A DNA stretch of 15,345 nucleotides from Methanobacteriota archaeon (GTDB taxonomy: Archaea; Thermoplasmatota; DTKX01; GCA-020343715). Where the stretch lies: NCBI GenBank assembly GCA_030594725.1, contig JAUVEQ010000022.1, forward strand, positions 1 to 15,345, in the 5' to 3' direction. Made by a program: the position numbers and the translations under genes. Within the stretch, counting starts at the first letter, position 1; each line of letters opens with the position of its first letter. The notes under the pieces are model-generated. The model saw nothing but the letters and a program-made list of their open reading frames with translations. It ran no database searches and was not told the DNA's origin. This document shows, one piece after another, positions 8,634 through 14,654 of the stretch.

Positions 8634-9031
8634 GGCTCTCTTGGGCGGTAGGAACGCATTTCGACCCGTGAGCCTTGGCCATCGACGTGGCCGATCGAGC
8701 CGTATCGGGAAGACATATCAATCCACCGATTCATCCCAATAAGACTCGATGTCCCTCCCCTCTCACGGAGCCCACCGGATTCGAATGTATTATCAAGACC
8801 GGAACCCCCATCTCCAAGTGAAACATTCCCCTGATTCTTCCCAATATCCAGATAGATTGGGTGAAGATACCTTACATTCCAGGGGTAGCCAGTGTACGTC
8901 GCCGACTTTTTACGACCGAGAAATGCGTTTAATTCTCATGAATTGTAGAACCATAGCAACCTTCTTATACCTAGAAAGATACTCGACTCCTACATTTGCC
9001 GTCGTGAAAAGTCGCGTAGTATAATGGAAAA
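8634..9031 (+). other. AT-rich intergenic stretch without a convincing gene
   Basis: No supported gene lies between the TPR gene and the repeat array. The stretch from about 8700 is visibly richer in A and T than the coding parts of the window. It contains two hairpin-forming sequences: TTGGCCA...TGGCCGA (8675-8694, 6-base loop, one G-T pair) shortly after the TPR stop, and CTTCCCAAT paired with ATTGG-GT-GAAG (8837-8866, two-base bulge). TATA-like words occur near 8964 (CTTATACC) and 9019 (AGTATAAT), so a transcript could start here. An open frame at 8749-9024 has atypical composition and no recognisable product. Confidence 0.5.
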
Positions 9032-9156
9032 GGTTAGGCAGGTTAGGAAACGAGGTTAGGAAATCAGGTTAGGTAGGTTAGGTAGGTTAGGTAACGAGGT
9101 TAGGAAGTTAGGTTAGGTAGGTAGGTTAGGTAGGTAGGTTAGGTAGATAGGTTAGG
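9032..9156 (+). repeat. GGTTAGG array with 9/13-base spacing
   Basis: Eleven exact copies of GGTTAGG start at 9032, 9041, 9054, 9067, 9076, 9085, 9098, 9111, 9124, 9137 and 9150. The steps between starts are 9, 13, 13, 9, 9, 13, 13, 13, 13 and 13 bases, so only two unit lengths occur. Short units are GGTTAGG plus CA or TA. Long units are GGTTAGG plus six variable bases (for example AAACGA, TAACGA, TAGGTA, TAGATA), and the 4-base difference often looks like an inserted GGTA. A partial copy (GTTAGG) sits at 9107. The array ends about 60 bases before the start of the diterpene cassette and just upstream of its likely TATA element, the place where archaeal activators bind. It could be an operator, an iteron-type protein-binding array or a slippage product. 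Confidence 0.9.
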
Positions 9157-9180
9157 TAACTAGGAAAACAGCCTTTGGGG

Positions 9181-9187
9181 AATATAG
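9181..9187 (+). promoter_or_regulatory. Candidate TATA element of the diterpene cassette
   Basis: AATATAG lies directly after the repeat array and 33 bases before the TTG at 9220. Transcription starting some 25 bases downstream would leave a very short leader that still contains the G-run at 9207-9213 as ribosome-binding site. The match to the archaeal TATA consensus is only moderate. Confidence 0.35.
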
Positions 9188-9219
9188 AAAGGAGAACTTG
9201 GCTCTTGGGGGGGTAATGT

Positions 9220-9624
9220 TTGCCGGATGCGTTGCGCGACGAGATAACATTCTTTGGTCACATTATCCAGGGAAACCGGATAACGATCAAGACCGACGAC
9301 ATGAAGGTCTTAAATCCAGATGAGGAAGAGATCTTCGAGATAACCATCCAGCGGGTATTGCCCCCCAAGAGCCTCCGCGAGCTCGAGATGAGCTCGTTCG
9401 GCGGGAAGGTCATCGAGGTCCTTCGCGCCGAGGACGTCTTCGACGATCCTGAGTACATGTTACTTCTGTTCTTGCACAAACACAACATCAAGGGAGACAG
9501 CTTCCGGAGGGAGGACCTCACCGACCCCCTCGTCTCCGACCTGTGCAGGGCGACCAACGCCCTGCATAAGGACGAGAAGCTCTCTGAGATACTGCGGATG
9601 AAGTTGGAGCGGTTGAGGGAATGA
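9220..9624 (+). CDS. Small protein with AbrB/SpoVT-like N-terminus, first gene of the cassette
   Basis: A 134-residue soluble protein that I cannot place in a named family. Residues about 18-46 (GNRITIK...LNPDEEEIFEITIQRV) have the pattern of a swapped-hairpin AbrB/SpoVT half: a strand with N-R-I-T-I, a leucine-centred turn, then an acidic stretch and a second strand. This suggests DNA binding. The rest is predicted helical and charged. The frame has a stop at 9214-9216, so the TTG at 9220 is the first possible start; a run of seven G followed by T (9207-9214) ends five bases before it. The gene overlaps the next open frame by four bases (ATGA at 9621), so it is very probably co-transcribed with the terpene genes. 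A role as regulator acting on the upstream repeats is a hypothesis. Confidence 0.7.
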   Translation: MPDALRDEITFFGHIIQGNRITIKTDDMKVLNPDEEEIFEITIQRVLPPKSLRELEMSSFGGKVIEVLRAEDVFDDPEYMLLLFLHKHNIKGDSFRREDLTDPLVSDLCRATNALHKDEKLSEILRMKLERLRE

Positions 9625-9637
9625 AGATGATATCGAT

Positions 9638-9644
9638 GGAGGAG
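9638..9644 (+). promoter_or_regulatory. Shine-Dalgarno site that favours the ATG at 9651
   Basis: GGAGGAG is followed by six bases and then ATG (9651). The first ATG of this frame (9621) overlaps the previous stop as ATGA but has only GAGGGA abutting it, too close for good pairing. The strong site therefore points to 9651 as the cyclase start, although coupled initiation at 9621 remains possible. Confidence 0.6.
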
Positions 9645-9650
9645 TGCACG

Positions 9651-11180
9651 ATGCCCGAGGCGTTCTTGATGGATCGCCTCAACGAGGTCCTCGCGATAAC
9701 GGGAGAGGACATCATGGAGCGCATCGGCACCGGCCACATGTCACCCGCCGCCTACGACACCGGCTTCGTGGCGCGCATCTCGGACCCGGAAGGGAAGCCC
9801 GAGTTCCCCAAGACCCTGGATTGGCTCGTTGCGAACCAGCGGGACGACGGGTCCTGGGGATCGGATGCGTTCCACGAGTACGACAGGTTCATAAACACGC
9901 TCTCGGCCTGCATCGCCCTCAAGGAGAGGGAGCACGCCCCCGGGTCCGTGGCCATGGCGGAGGCTTACCTCAGCGAGGCCATCCATCGACTGGTCGCGGC
10001 AGATGAGGGTGTGTCCTCCGACCATCTGGTCGCGATGCTCGTGGACGAGGCCCGCCGTGTGGGCCTCGAGATACCCTACGAGCACAACCCCCACAAGCAG
10101 GCCAACCCCCTGAAGCGGGCGTTCCTCTCCTATGTGTACGTGGACACCGAGCATCCCCTGGCGTTCTTCACCGAGATCCTCGGTCGGTCCGCGAACCAGA
10201 AGCGGATAACCCGGAAGCTTCAGATGGGGAACGGTTCCATCTCATCATCGGCGGCGACCACCGCGGCCTCGATCGTATTCGACAACGATCCCATCATGGA
10301 CCACTCCCACTTCGACAAGCTGCGGTACATAAAGGAAACGATGCTTCCCGATGGTGGCGTGCGCCACTTCTGGGACCTGGAGACCATGGACCGCGTGTAC
10401 GGCCTTTACAACCTGATCCACGTCAAGTCCATCGAGAGGGGCTACCAGGAGTCAGCCCTCAAGCTCAAGGACGCCTGGGGAAGGAACGGGCTCAGCTGGG
10501 GCAACCACTTCGACGTCCCGGACCTTGACGATACCGCCATGGGCTACCGTGTCCTGACCAAGGTGGGTCACGAGCCGGACCCCCATGTGTTCGATGGTTT
10601 CTGGCGCGGAAAGTACTTCGTTACCTTCCAGGCCCACGACAGGGGACAGCCCGGGCCCAACATCCACGCCCTGGAGGCCCTTGCCCTCTCATCCCATCCC
10701 GAGAAGGATGCATACATAGATGCCACCCTCAGGTTCCTGCGCACCAAGATGATCGACGGGAACCACTTCGTCGACGAGTGGCACCTATCTCCCGCTTATC
10801 CAACCTCACATGCGATATTCGCATTCCATCTCACTGAGGAGGCCCTGATGGAACGCTGCGTGTCCTTTTTCCGTGACACTCAGAACGGAGACGGTTCTTG
10901 GGGCTTTATAGACAACGGCAACGGGTTAGGTACTCTTGAGGAATCTGCCTTCGCCCTTCAGGGTCTCCTCTATTACAATCAACACGTGGAACGAATCGAC
11001 ATGGACCCCATCCGCCAGGGTGTGGAGTTCATACTTGACAACTATCCGACCGCACGCCATCCCGAGATGTGGATGGCAAAGGTCCTCAACTCCCCCGAGA
11101 ACATCATCGACTCCGCCATAATCGGGGCCTTGATGATGTACCGGCAGGCGAGCGGGACCACTTCCAACGGGTACAGCTGA
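9651..11180 (+). CDS. Class II terpene (diterpene) cyclase
   Basis: A 509-residue (519 if started at 9621) cyclase of the copalyl-diphosphate-synthase/squalene-hopene type, with beta and gamma domains only. The class II acid motif DxDD is intact as DLDD (Asp291, Asp293, Asp294; bases 10521-10532) in the typical context PDLDDTAMGYR. The N-terminal family signature is PAAYDTGFVARI (about 33-44). QW-type motifs are NQRDDGSWG (62-70) and QNGDGSWG (411-418). No class I DDxxD domain is present, so it should cyclise a prenyl diphosphate by protonation and leave the diphosphate in place. Length and motif position match the mycobacterial tuberculosinyl-diphosphate synthase Rv3377c. GGPP, the archaeal lipid precursor, is the likely substrate; the product skeleton cannot be read. 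The gene following it by 29 bases resembles the partner enzyme Rv3378c. Confidence 0.92.
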   Translation: MPEAFLMDRLNEVLAITGEDIMERIGTGHMSPAAYDTGFVARISDPEGKPEFPKTLDWLVANQRDDGSWGSDAFHEYDRFINTLSACIALKEREHAPGSVAMAEAYLSEAIHRLVAADEGVSSDHLVAMLVDEARRVGLEIPYEHNPHKQANPLKRAFLSYVYVDTEHPLAFFTEILGRSANQKRITRKLQMGNGSISSSAATTAASIVFDNDPIMDHSHFDKLRYIKETMLPDGGVRHFWDLETMDRVYGLYNLIHVKSIERGYQESALKLKDAWGRNGLSWGNHFDVPDLDDTAMGYRVLTKVGHEPDPHVFDGFWRGKYFVTFQAHDRGQPGPNIHALEALALSSHPEKDAYIDATLRFLRTKMIDGNHFVDEWHLSPAYPTSHAIFAFHLTEEALMERCVSFFRDTQNGDGSWGFIDNGNGLGTLEESAFALQGLLYYNQHVERIDMDPIRQGVEFILDNYPTARHPEMWMAKVLNSPENIIDSAIIGALMMYRQASGTTSNGYS

Positions 11181-11198
11181 AGGAATAGCATGAGATAC

Positions 11199-11206
11199 GG
11201 GAGGGG
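11199..11206 (+). promoter_or_regulatory. Shine-Dalgarno site of the Rv3378c-like gene
   Basis: GGGAGGGG precedes two adjacent ATG codons (11210 and 11213). The GGAGG core ends 5 or 8 bases before them, so either can be the start; the difference is one methionine. Confidence 0.65.
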
Positions 11207-11209
11207 TAG

Positions 11210-12157
11210 ATGATGAAGAACGACGATGGGCCGATGAACATACGGGACTTCCTGCGCCTGTCCGACGATGAGGTCACCGGTATCGTGAAGGACAACGGAG
11301 CACCCACCAGCGTGTGCGTCGTGGACGATGCGACCCGGCGTACCGGTCAGGTGTTCTTCGGTCTGGACGTGTCGGATCCCAAGTTCATAAACAAGCTCAA
11401 CAGGAGGCTGTCGCGCCCGTACCAGCGAATATTCTCCAGTTGCTTCAACCAGGGCGTCAGCACGCTGTTCGTTCCCGCGATGACGTACGGTTGCTACAGC
11501 CGGGGCGACGTGTACCATCACAAGATCATGGCCTTCGCGAAGGAGGTCTTCACGGGCGACTACTGGCTCGGTTACTTCCACGACGAGAACATCCGTCTGA
11601 GGTTCTACGGCGATTTCGATTTCCTCAAGGACCTGGGCTACGAGGACCTCTTCACGGTCATGAAGGAGATCGAGGACACCACCAAGCACGGGAAGAAGAC
11701 CCTGTTCCTCGGCTTCGCCACCTCCACCCACCGGGAGGAGATGAGGACCCTCGTGAGCTATGCGAAGAAGCACGGTCTGGATGACTTCGAGAAGATCTGG
11801 AACAACCGCTTCAGCACCCTGGTCCAGGACTACTACGGCGAGATGGTAAAGAGCGTGGAGGTCTTCATAAGGCCCTGCGAGCTGCGTCTCTCGGAGACCA
11901 TGCCTCCCTTCTTGGGGGAGTACGCCGAGCTGTACTTCACCCCGGCCCCGGTGACCGAGGTCAATCACAACTTCTATCGTAGGATCATCTACGATTTCCT
12001 CTACTCCCGCAGGAGGACCTTCGGCAGCCGCTCGTACCAGGAGAATCTGGGGCCTGAGGATCTGGAGAAGGCAAGGGAGGTTTACACTCGCTACGAGGAC
12101 AAAGTCGTTGGCGTAGGCCAGCGCGTGGGTGGTTGGTGGATCTTCGACCTGGATTGA
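11210..12157 (+). CDS. Tuberculosinol/tuberculosinyl-adenosine synthase-like prenyltransferase (Rv3378c-like)
   Basis: A 315-residue protein on the cis-prenyltransferase fold, resembling M. tuberculosis Rv3378c along its whole length by my recollection of that sequence. Shared landmarks, in order: an N-terminal DFL-x-L...IV start; DATRR (Asp40, Arg43, Arg44; DGTRR in Rv3378c, with the catalytic Asp and phosphate-loop Arg pair); RGD-x-Y; RFYGDF (131-136); YYGE (208-211); LYFTPAP (241-247); RRIIYD (about 257-262); and a C-terminus with V-x-GVG...G-x-W. Rv3378c takes the cyclic diterpene diphosphate made by Rv3377c and releases tuberculosinol or attaches the diterpene to adenosine. The DDxxD-like stretch of Rv3378c is not conserved here (TYGCYSRGD). 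It sits 29 bases after the cyclase, the same partnership as in mycobacteria. The acceptor (water, nucleoside or other) is unknown. Confidence 0.85.
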   Translation: MMKNDDGPMNIRDFLRLSDDEVTGIVKDNGAPTSVCVVDDATRRTGQVFFGLDVSDPKFINKLNRRLSRPYQRIFSSCFNQGVSTLFVPAMTYGCYSRGDVYHHKIMAFAKEVFTGDYWLGYFHDENIRLRFYGDFDFLKDLGYEDLFTVMKEIEDTTKHGKKTLFLGFATSTHREEMRTLVSYAKKHGLDDFEKIWNNRFSTLVQDYYGEMVKSVEVFIRPCELRLSETMPPFLGEYAELYFTPAPVTEVNHNFYRRIIYDFLYSRRRTFGSRSYQENLGPEDLEKAREVYTRYEDKVVGVGQRVGGWWIFDLD

Positions 12158-12376
12158 GGCATCTCTCAACAACGGGTCAGGTCATACAAGGTTAGGTCGG
12201 ATTTTATCGGTCGGGGGTCCACCACCCCTCACCCCCTCGTATTCTCACGACATGCGACATACAGAAGTAAGGTTCTCTGAAGTAATAAAACAATAGATAT
12301 GCACATATAGGTGTTTTTCCATAGACTGAGAACGAGTAGGGAACATGCCTGCTCGATGCACGATGGGATGGTGAAG
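12158..12376 (+). promoter_or_regulatory. Intergenic region with candidate promoter of the DUF835 gene
   Basis: This AT-richer gap follows the cassette. It holds a single GGTTAGG (12190-12196), the same word as in the upstream array, a TTTT run (12202-12205) that could end transcription, and a small GC hairpin GGGGT-CCACC-ACCCC (12214-12228). AGTAATAAAA (12281-12290) and ACATATAG (12302-12309) are possible TATA elements for the next gene. They would put transcription start near 12310 or 12335. Confidence 0.35.
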
Positions 12377-14398
12377 ATGAGCGTACTATGGGTGCTACCG
12401 CTAATAGCCCTCGTATCCACCGTCTTCCTGATATGGATCGTCTACTCCAGAGCCCGCATGAACCTGGCCGCGAGGCTCTGGATACTGATGATGTTCCTCT
12501 TCCTCCTGTGGACCGTGGGCGAGTTCGCCCAGAAGTTCCTTGGGGACGACCCGGCGGTGTTCAAGTGGACCGCTCTGGTCATCGTCTTCGGGGACCTGTT
12601 CCCCGCCATCTTCTTGATATTCACACTGGTCTTCCCCGTTCCCAACCAGTTCTTCATGGCCCACCAGAAGGTGTTGACCATCCTCATCGTGGGTCCCAAG
12701 ATGATCTCGATGATGATCACCTTCATCTTCGGGGAATTCAGTGCCTACGAGGGTTACGAGGACGACATGGTCTACGGTTACGTCCCCCTCATCCTGATCC
12801 TCAAGCACCAGGTGTCCTCGATAGGTCTCTGGTACTTCTATCTCGGTCTCGCCCATACCTTCATCCTCCTCTCCCTGGGCGGCTTCGTCCTGCTCCGGAA
12901 CTACATCAGCAGCGCAAATGATTCCGACAGGCGTGCCATCCAGATCATACTGATCGGGTTCAGCACCTACCTCCTCATCGGTGGCCTCACGGGTTTCATA
13001 CTGCCCCTGATGGGCTACTTCCCGCCCGAGCTCGTCAGTCTGGGCGTGCTGCTCATGAACATAATCGTGGCCTACGGCCTCCTTCAGGACCAGGCCGTTC
13101 TCTTCTCGCCGACGACAGAGACAGAGGAGACAAAGGACTATTCGGACACGTTGCAGATAGGTGACTTCTATCTCTGCTCCATCGATCAGGGGATCGACAC
13201 GTTCACCGAGCTGGTCAGCCACGGGTACGAGGGTCTCTACGTCGGGGCCATCAAGCCCAACCTGGAGCTCACCAAGTTCAAGCGCACCCCCATCGTCATC
13301 ATGACAGAGGCTGGCAAGGGCCTGAGGCAGTACGGGAACCTCCAGTACGTGCCCGCGGACGAGCTTAAGACCTTCAAGAACAGCATCTTCACCTTCGTAG
13401 CCTCGGCCAACAAGGGTATCATCTTCCTGGACAACATGGACGTCATCCTCGAGAAGGGATGGGCCCCTGCGGAGGAGTTCGTCGAGATGGGCCTCCAGAT
13501 GCGGGACGCGTCTGTCGTTAACGCCATCTGGCTCTTCGGGACGCGCCTGAAGGACGACAAGAAGATCACCAAGATCCGCAACGTGATGGACTATCCGTTG
13601 GTCAAGAAGGCGATAGTGCTGGACAAGCTCAACCGGATCCTGAAGAAGATAGACGTGCCGAAGCACGAGCTGGAGGAACAACTGAAGCGGCTTGGAAGGG
13701 TCGAGCCCATCTTCTACTACATAGAGGTCGGTGACGACAAGCTGGTCTACAACGGCGATATTGCCGATTACGTCGGCCTCCTGGCGATGGACACCACCAA
13801 CGTCATCCGTCTGTTCGTCCAGCAGTTCCAGTCCAAGATACCGATGGATGCCTACAAGGACATCCTTAACGAGCTGCGCGAGTACGGGATATCCCGCTTC
13901 GAGTTCCTGCTCCGGTCCGGCGACACGTACCTCATCGAGGAGGTCTTCGAGAGCAAGGGCAGGACCTACGAGGTATACCAGGACCTGCTGGAGAGGGGTT
14001 TCGACGGCATCTGCATCACCCGCACCGAGCCGAACAAGCTGCGCCAGCGGTACCTCCTCCCCCAGGAGACCGATATCTACTGGTTGACCCAGGACCGGAA
14101 GGAGGATCACGACATCAAGCCGGCCCCAGAGTACATCATGGTCCACATCAAGAACTTCATCGAATCCCACAGGACCGAACCTGGCGTCCTCCTCCTGGAC
14201 GGTCTGGAGTACCTGATCACCTTCCAGGGGGACCAGTTCGAATCCTACCTCAAGGTCATGCGCCGCATATCGGACCTGATATCCCAGTCCAAGATCATCA
14301 TGCTCATACCCTACGACCCCGAGGCCCTGTCGGCAGAACGCATCGCGATATTCCGGAGAAGCGGCATCGAGGTCATCACCAGGGACATGCTAACGTAG
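12377..14398 (+). CDS. Seven-transmembrane protein with two DUF835 domains
   Basis: A 673-residue membrane protein. Seven hydrophobic helices fill residues 1 to about 245, resembling the 7-TM sensor module found at the N-terminus of some histidine kinases. A short charged linker follows. The first DUF835 unit runs from about 257 to 390 (FYLCSIDQG, GLYVGAIKPN, IFLDNMDVILE), then a helical linker with a central FYYIEVGDDKLVYNG strand pair, and a second DUF835 unit from about 505 to the end (YLIEEVFESKG, GICITRTEPN, LLLDGLEYLITFQG). DUF835 is an archaeal domain of unknown function with a P-loop-like sandwich pattern (strand ending LLLDGLEYL) but no Walker A seen here. No kinase domain is present. 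Start uncertain: ATGs at 12356, 12368, 12377 and GTG at 12311 are in frame; 12377 puts the first helix at the N-terminus. A sensory or signalling role is inferred. Confidence 0.85.
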   Translation: MSVLWVLPLIALVSTVFLIWIVYSRARMNLAARLWILMMFLFLLWTVGEFAQKFLGDDPAVFKWTALVIVFGDLFPAIFLIFTLVFPVPNQFFMAHQKVLTILIVGPKMISMMITFIFGEFSAYEGYEDDMVYGYVPLILILKHQVSSIGLWYFYLGLAHTFILLSLGGFVLLRNYISSANDSDRRAIQIILIGFSTYLLIGGLTGFILPLMGYFPPELVSLGVLLMNIIVAYGLLQDQAVLFSPTTETEETKDYSDTLQIGDFYLCSIDQGIDTFTELVSHGYEGLYVGAIKPNLELTKFKRTPIVIMTEAGKGLRQYGNLQYVPADELKTFKNSIFTFVASANKGIIFLDNMDVILEKGWAPAEEFVEMGLQMRDASVVNAIWLFGTRLKDDKKITKIRNVMDYPLVKKAIVLDKLNRILKKIDVPKHELEEQLKRLGRVEPIFYYIEVGDDKLVYNGDIADYVGLLAMDTTNVIRLFVQQFQSKIPMDAYKDILNELREYGISRFEFLLRSGDTYLIEEVFESKGRTYEVYQDLLERGFDGICITRTEPNKLRQRYLLPQETDIYWLTQDRKEDHDIKPAPEYIMVHIKNFIESHRTEPGVLLLDGLEYLITFQGDQFESYLKVMRRISDLISQSKIIMLIPYDPEALSAERIAIFRRSGIEVITRDMLT

Positions 14399-14458
14399 CG
14401 GAGAATGTCGATTATCGCCGAACTCTGATTATCAAACGTGTTAATTCAGGCCCTACCG

Positions 14459-14466
14459 TTTATATA
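14459..14466 (+). promoter_or_regulatory. Strong TATA box upstream of a hairpin-rich stretch
   Basis: TTTATATA is the best TATA match in this intergenic region. It predicts a transcription start near 14485-14490, exactly where the first hairpin begins, and about 190 bases before the lipoprotein ATG, which has its own TATA box. Confidence 0.55.
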
Positions 14467-14485
14467 GAGTCAAGGGGCAATCAGA

Positions 14486-14570
14486 TGATGCCCGGAAACG
14501 GGCAAACTCATTCTATATCCCCCCGGAGGCGGTTCGGCGCCGCGCAAGTGGCGCCGTCCGCTGATTGACT
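14486..14570 (+). ncRNA. Candidate small structured RNA
   Basis: The stretch contains two stable stem-loops. TGCCCG-GAAA-CGGGCA (14489-14504) is a six-pair stem closed by a GNRA tetraloop. CGGCGCC...GGCGCCG (14535-14541 with 14550-14556) forms seven pairs around the loop GCGCAAGT, extended by GCGG/CCGC (14529-14532 with 14558-14561). A TATA box is placed about 25 bases before the first stem and the region encodes no plausible protein. Together they suggest a transcribed RNA, or a long structured leader of the downstream lipoprotein gene. No known RNA family (tRNA, SRP, RNase P, complete C/D boxes) was recognised, and the ends are approximate. Confidence 0.35.
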
Positions 14571-14623
14571 CGTCGAGGCCACGTGCCGTACGCTGGCACC
14601 GTTCTATGAACATGGCCAGGTAC

Positions 14624-14632
14624 TTTTTTATA
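14624..14632 (+). promoter_or_regulatory. TATA box of the PKD lipoprotein gene
   Basis: TTTTTTATA is centred about 26 bases before the ATG at 14655, the spacing for a leaderless message. GAGGT (14649-14653) lies too close to the ATG to be an effective Shine-Dalgarno site, in keeping with this. Confidence 0.5.
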
Positions 14633-14654
14633 CGAGGGCGCAGTATTGAGGTCC

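Noticed and set aside
8775..8800. tRNA T-loop-like word GATTCGAAT
   Set aside because: The flanking bases cannot pair into a T-stem and no other cloverleaf arms are found nearby.
8749..9024. 91-codon open frame in the AT-rich gap
   Set aside because: No ribosome site, codon use unlike the neighbours and no recognisable motif; it ends just before the repeat array.
9032..9156. CRISPR array or telomere
   Set aside because: Units are far too short and spacers too small for CRISPR. The TTAGG likeness to insect telomeres is superficial because the array is short, internal and has two fixed spacings.
9216..9323. ATG four bases before the TTG of the first cassette gene, in another frame (35 codons)
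   Set aside because: The G-run is too close to this ATG, and the product has no sensible features; the other frame carries the conserved-looking protein.
12401..14170. 589-codon minus-strand open frame opposite the DUF835 gene
   Set aside because: Composition is typical of the antisense of a GC-rich gene (Val/Leu/Glu/Asp-rich), and the plus strand has recognisable helices and DUF835 domains.
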